From assembly GCF_030440575.1 (NCBI RefSeq), contig NZ_CP047189.1, forward strand, positions 868,001-932,000: a DNA stretch of 64,000 bases, written 5' to 3'. Below, in pieces: positions 60,906-64,000 of the stretch. This DNA is from Corynebacterium ciconiae DSM 44920. GTDB lineage: Bacteria; Actinomycetota; Actinomycetes; Mycobacteriales; Mycobacteriaceae. Numbering within the stretch: position 1 is the stretch's first letter; the number at the start of each line of letters is the position of its first letter. The translations under genes were made by a program, and so were the position numbers. The notes under the pieces were generated by a model, which did no database searches, was not told where the DNA came from, and saw nothing but the letters and a program-made list of their open reading frames with translations.

Positions 60906-61709
60906 ATGACACCGCCCGCAGATCATCCCCATGGTGCCCGCCACGCCGGCGAAAAAGAGGTGTCGGTGGTGATCCCCGCGCTCAACGAGGAAGCCACCGT
61001 GGCGCACGTGGTTGAGGCTGTGCGGCAAGATGATCCCGCTGAGATCATCGTGATTGACTCCGATTCTTATGACCGCACCGCAGCCAAGGCCAAGGCTGCG
61101 GGGGCCACGGTGCTCAATTGGCGCGAGGTGCTGCCCGAGATTCCGCCGCATGCCGGCAAGGGCGAGGCGCTGTGGCGCGGGGTTGCCGCCGCCCGAGGCG
61201 AGTATGTGGTGTTCGTTGACGCCGATCTGCGTACCCCGCCACCCAATATTGTGAAGCGGCTTGTTGCGCCCCTGGCGGATCCGGCCCTCCATTTGGTGAA
61301 AGCAACGTACAGGCGACCTTTGGGCGACGACCCCCGAGGCGGCGGGCGAGTGACTGAGCTCACCGCCAAGCCGCTGTTGCGGCTACTGCGCCCAGAGTTA
61401 AGTTGGCTTTCTCAGCCGCTCGCCGGCGAGTACGCATTGCGCCGTTCGAGCGCTCGGGCGTGCCCCTTCGTTGTGGACTTTGGGGTAGAGATGGGGCTAG
61501 TCCTCGATATTGCCGAACGTTTCGGGGCTACCGCCATCACTGAGGTGGACCTAGGGGTTAAACACCATAAACACCGTCCGCTCAGCGAGCTGACACATAC
61601 CGCCGACAGCATTGCCACGGTGCTGCTGGATCGTCAGGCATGCACCTGCCGACCGCCCCTGGACTCGCTCGACAGGGGTGCTTTGTCTGCTCCGAATCGT
61701 GCGCGCTAG
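60906..61709 (+). CDS. gpgS: glucosyl-3-phosphoglycerate synthase (GpgS)
   Basis: A GT81/GT2-like glycosyltransferase that makes glucosyl-3-phosphoglycerate, the first step toward the methylglucose lipopolysaccharide and glucosylglycerate family of compounds. The 267 residues contain VVIPALNEEATV, AGKGEALWRG, the metal-binding VFVDADLRTPPP (DxD), GGGRVTELTAKPLL and PLAGEYALRRS, all typical of Rv1208. It lacks most of the C-terminal region of the 324-residue mycobacterial enzyme. The leaderless-type promoter fixes the ATG at 60906. Confidence 0.9.
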   Translation: MTPPADHPHGARHAGEKEVSVVIPALNEEATVAHVVEAVRQDDPAEIIVIDSDSYDRTAAKAKAAGATVLNWREVLPEIPPHAGKGEALWRGVAAARGEYVVFVDADLRTPPPNIVKRLVAPLADPALHLVKATYRRPLGDDPRGGGRVTELTAKPLLRLLRPELSWLSQPLAGEYALRRSSARACPFVVDFGVEMGLVLDIAERFGATAITEVDLGVKHHKHRPLSELTHTADSIATVLLDRQACTCRPPLDSLDRGALSAPNRAR

Positions 61710-61853
61710 CGCCGCATTCACCGCCCGAGAACGTGAACCCTTCAGAGCGGCGCAACCAGTGCCTTAGGGGTTAAAACCCGCGCACGCCCTGTGTGCACGG
61801 CGTAGGATGATGGGTAGTTGTAACTAATTTTTAGTCATAGTGGAAGGCTTATC

Positions 61854-62024
61854 GTGGCTGCTCAAAAACCGCGCACGGGGAATGGACCATTGGAAGCTGT
61901 CGAAGAAAACCGAAAGATCGTGGTGCGGATCCCCGCCGACGGTGGCGGCCGATTGGTGGTGGAGATGAGCAAGGATGAAGCGGCCGAGCTCGGCCATCAC
62001 CTGCTCGACGTGGCGGAGGCCTAG
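61854..62024 (+). CDS. DUF3117 small protein
   Basis: A 56-residue protein starting MAAQKPRTGNGPLEAV, followed by NRKIVVRIPADGGGRLVVEM and a helical end (KDEAAELGHHLLD). This is the actinobacterial DUF3117 family (Rv1211 position in M. tuberculosis, also near gpgS). GGAAGG lies 6 nt before the GTG. It is separate from gpgS by 144 bp and probably has its own promoter. No function is known. Confidence 0.88.
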   Translation: MAAQKPRTGNGPLEAVEENRKIVVRIPADGGGRLVVEMSKDEAAELGHHLLDVAEA

Positions 62025-62301
62025 TACTCAACGTGGCGCCTGGGCGCGATGGGCCAAGGCGCGCAGGCCGTGAAAGAAGGGGCCGACTCATTCGCCGCCG
62101 CGCCCGTGCTCAACACGACTGCGGGTGAAGTTTGGGCGCGTGTCCTCCGAGTTGTACCATGGGCCAAAAATATCCTGTGTCCAGTGCAGCAAGGAGGATT
62201 CCTTGTGCCGGACACCAGCACCGCCGAGCGAGTGCGGTGAGCCACGGTTGGTGGTGTGTGGGCGCAGGTGATTCTCCACAAAGATTAGATAGGCGGTAGC
62301 C
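62025..62301 (+). other. spacer between DUF3117 gene and RlmA-like gene
   Basis: No established gene. A strong AGGAGG (inside AAGGAGGATTCCTT) precedes an 11-codon frame (GTG at 62205, MPDTSTAERVR, stop 62238-62240). TATCCT near 62171 is a candidate -10. It may be a leader peptide or chance. Confidence 0.3.
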
Positions 62302-63174
62302 GTGCTCGAAGATGTAAGTGATCTCCTCGCAGACCCGGTGGATGGGACAGCGCTGTCCTCTCAGGACGGTTACCGTAGCTTAGTTTCTGCCCAGGGGCGC
62401 AGCTATGAGGTGTGTGCCGACGGCTTCGTTACTCTCGCCGCCTGCGAGACGCTCGCCCACGATGGTGATGATGCCCAGATGGTGGCCGATCGCGAAACCT
62501 TCCTCTCCCAAGGGCACTATGCCCCCTTTGTAGAAGCCGTCACTCAAGGAGTACACGATGCCCTCGATGACGCTGGGGTGGGCAATGACATCGCCCCAGC
62601 CCTCTGCGAGATCGGTGCTGGTACCGGCTACTACCTGTCCCACACCCTTGACGCAGTGGATGATTCCCGCGGCGTAGGCATCGATGTCTCTTATCCCGCT
62701 GTACAGAAGCTCACTACCTCGCACTCGCGCGTTGGTGCGGTGGTAGCCGATGCCCTTGAGCGCCTGCCGCTGCGTGATGAGTGCATTCACGCGCTCACCG
62801 TGATCTTCGCCCCGCACAATTCGGCAGAGTTCGCCCGGGTGCTGGCCCCAGGCGGCAGCGTGGTGGTACTCAACGCCGAGTCTGGCCACCTGCGCGAGTT
62901 GCGCGAGCCCCTCGGCATTATGGATGTTGAGCCAGGCAGCACCGAGCGCATCATTGAGGACATGGCGCAGTACTTCGTGCCTGTGCAGGCGCCTCAATTA
63001 GTGGAGTTTAAGATGCGGCTGGATCAGCCCTCGATCGCTGCCCAAATTGGTATGAGCCCTTCGGCCCGCCATATCGAACCGGAGGTGCTGCACCAGCGCG
63101 TGGCCACCCTGCCGGAACGCATGGACATCACCGCCCGCGCCAGCATCACCCGTTTCGTGCGGCCCGCCGAGTAA
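62302..63174 (+). CDS. RlmA-like SAM-dependent methyltransferase
   Basis: A 290-residue class-I methyltransferase of the RlmA (23S rRNA guanine-N1) family. MVADRETFLSQGHYAPFVEAV, the SAM-binding EIGAGTGYYLSHTL, GIDVSYPAVQKL and FAPHNSAEFARVLAPGGSVV match the family order. The N-terminal zinc finger normally present (CxxC with later C and H) is replaced by LLADPVDGTAL and SYEVCADGFV, retaining one Cys. RNA recognition may therefore differ, or it may be a non-ribosomal relative. The start is GTG. Confidence 0.8.
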   Translation: MLEDVSDLLADPVDGTALSSQDGYRSLVSAQGRSYEVCADGFVTLAACETLAHDGDDAQMVADRETFLSQGHYAPFVEAVTQGVHDALDDAGVGNDIAPALCEIGAGTGYYLSHTLDAVDDSRGVGIDVSYPAVQKLTTSHSRVGAVVADALERLPLRDECIHALTVIFAPHNSAEFARVLAPGGSVVVLNAESGHLRELREPLGIMDVEPGSTERIIEDMAQYFVPVQAPQLVEFKMRLDQPSIAAQIGMSPSARHIEPEVLHQRVATLPERMDITARASITRFVRPAE

Positions 63175-63457
63175 CAGCCCCAGCGGCTATGGGCAGCATG
63201 GCCACCAACCGAGCCACGGGCCCAACCGAGCCAATAAGGGCGCCCAGAGCGATAGGGCGCCCAGTGCAATAAGAGCAACCGAAGCCACCTGAGCCATCAT
63301 GGCGCACGGTGGCTGTTGCGCTATCTCGGCCTAGATACACTGCCGGCCCGCCCCCACGCTGAGTGTGTGTCAGTGCGGGGCGGGCCGATCACTGCGAGGC
63401 GATGGACAGCGAGCGATTGCTGCGAAGCGATTGCTGCGAAGTGATCGCCGTGCGCTG
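63175..63457. other. spacer between convergent RlmA-like and GH32 genes
   Basis: It holds a strong hairpin and a 14-bp tandem duplication GCGATTGCTGCGAA (63413-63426 and 63427-63440) just past the GH32 stop. A 37-codon hydrophobic minus-strand frame (MMAQVASVALIALGAL...) is present but has no clear ribosome-binding site. Confidence 0.4.
63344..63387. terminator. bidirectional terminator
   Basis: CGGCCCGCCCC...CGCTGA pairs with TCAGTGCGGGGCGGGCCG around a short GT-rich loop. Confidence 0.75.
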
Positions 63458-64000
63458 CTAGAGTGGCTTAATTTCCATGGTGGATTCCACCCGCGCACCA
63501 TTGCGGGCGGTGTAGGTGATGGAATGGCAGCCGCCGTCGAAGTACACCCGAGAGGCCATGGCGATCAGACCGCCGTCGGCGAAGACTTCCACGGTGGAAC
63601 CATCCACAACCAGAGAGAGTGCTTCGGTTTCCTCGCTCTCGCGCTCAGCCACCGCAGGGGCACTGTCGGCGTGGTGGGGGTTCATGCTGCGATCGAGGAT
63701 GATCTCCTCGGAGGAGTAGGACACGCGCGCCCCAACCGCTCCAGATGCATCGCGCAGTTCGATATCCACCACGGCGTCATCGCTCGGCTGGGCATCGAGG
63801 CGGGCGATGAAGGCACGGGCGTGCTCGGAGGCGCGGATGGCGTCGGGAAGCCCAGCTCGTGGAGTTTGATACAGTCTGCCGCCTTGGAGAGTGACTCGCC
63901 GCGGCAGAGTGAGGCAATTCGCCCAGTCCTCCTGTTGCAGGCTGAGGTGGGTGGTCGGGTCATCGCCACGGCCCACACCATTCATCAACCCGAAGATCGT
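63458..64000 (-). CDS. GH32 sucrose/fructan hydrolase, C-terminal part
   Basis: The gene begins beyond the right edge; only the last 180 residues are present. They show the end of the GH32 catalytic domain (EDWANCLTLPRRVTLQGGRL) and the C-terminal beta-sandwich with STVEVFADGGLIAMASRVYF, typical of sucrose-6-phosphate hydrolases and beta-fructosidases. The catalytic residues lie outside the window. It is convergent with the RlmA-like gene across a strong terminator. Confidence 0.88.
   Translation of the reverse strand, partial: TIFGLMNGVGRGDDPTTHLSLQQEDWANCLTLPRRVTLQGGRLYQTPRAGLPDAIRASEHARAFIARLDAQPSDDAVVDIELRDASGAVGARVSYSSEEIILDRSMNPHHADSAPAVAERESEETEALSLVVDGSTVEVFADGGLIAMASRVYFDGGCHSITYTARNGARVESTMEIKPL

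Noticed and set aside
62049..62240. 63-codon frame between the DUF3117 and RlmA-like genes
   Set aside because: It lacks a ribosome-binding site and recognisable composition; the better-supported signal there is the short frame starting at 62205.
63175..63310. 37-codon hydrophobic minus-strand frame
   Set aside because: There is no clear ribosome-binding site, it has overlapping alternative frames, and it lies in a terminator-rich convergent region; kept only as a note.
1..64000. CRISPR array, tRNA/rRNA genes, prophage or transposase genes
   Set aside because: No regularly spaced 24-40-bp repeats, no cloverleaf-like sequences ending in CCA and no recognisable transposase or integrase proteins were seen while reading both strands.

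Overview
The window is a GC-rich (about 60%), gene-dense chromosomal segment of a mycolic-acid-type actinobacterium, almost certainly a Corynebacterium. The evidence is gene content and order. The histidine operon runs hisD-hisC-hisB-small membrane protein-MFS-hisH-hisA-impA-hisF-hisI-Trp-associated membrane protein, then trpC-lgt-pyk, as I recall it in C. glutamicum. The mycothiol gene mshB sits in the order typA-lpqW-mshB-membrane protein-fdxC-dapC shared with mycobacteria. There are also gpgS beside a folP homologue and DUF3117, a RelS-type alarmone synthetase beside treY, and a metPS pair. No rRNA, tRNA, CRISPR, IS element or prophage gene was found. Both end genes are cut by the window (an MFS transporter on the left, a GH32 enzyme on the right).

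Layout. 0-13.7 kb: mostly minus-strand alpha-glucan/trehalose metabolism (treZ, treY, glgX) mixed with a small alarmone synthetase, a degenerate exonuclease/BRCT protein and a TetR regulator; a plus-strand pocket holds an IMPACT-family protein, a small membrane protein and an S4 RNA-binding protein. 13.9-28.5 kb: a lipoprotein/membrane protein pair, the histidine operon, a trpC-like gene, lgt and pyk, all plus strand. 28.6-37.4 kb: accessory functions: M20 amidohydrolase, ArsR-MFS pair, nicotinamidase, DJ-1/PfpI protein, methionine/alanine importer MetPS (MetS is a 55-residue gene), a ZIP transporter and a DUF808 protein. 37.4-41.0 kb: a TPP riboswitch followed by ykoEDC and a small P-loop kinase. 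41.2-46.7 kb: a peptide ABC transporter. 46.9-48.6 kb: ArsC-like, DUF402 and secreted proteins on the minus strand. 49.0-56.3 kb: the typA-lpqW-mshB-fdxC-dapC block and a GtrA-like protein. 56.4-64 kb: an amino-acid permease, dapD, a LOG-family protein, folP2, gpgS, a DUF3117 protein, an RlmA-like methyltransferase and the end of a GH32 enzyme.

How the genes work together. TreY and TreZ convert maltodextrins to trehalose and GlgX debranches glycogen to feed them. The his block is a near-complete histidine pathway. DapC and DapD serve the succinylase branch of diaminopimelate/lysine synthesis. MshB, LpqW and GpgS belong to mycothiol, lipoglycan and polysaccharide synthesis typical of this order. 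The ykoEDC operon imports thiamine precursor under TPP control.

The most striking non-genic signal is a dispersed 16-bp sequence, GGTGGCGTCGATAAGC. It has five exact and ten near-exact (14-15/16) copies on both strands, both between genes and inside genes in several reading frames. Other unexplained structures are a seven-unit array with exact 11-bp spacing in front of the exonuclease/BRCT gene, nested perfect inverted repeats between the peptide-binding-protein gene and its permease, and overlapping palindromes upstream of metP. Several genes appear to have leaderless transcripts.
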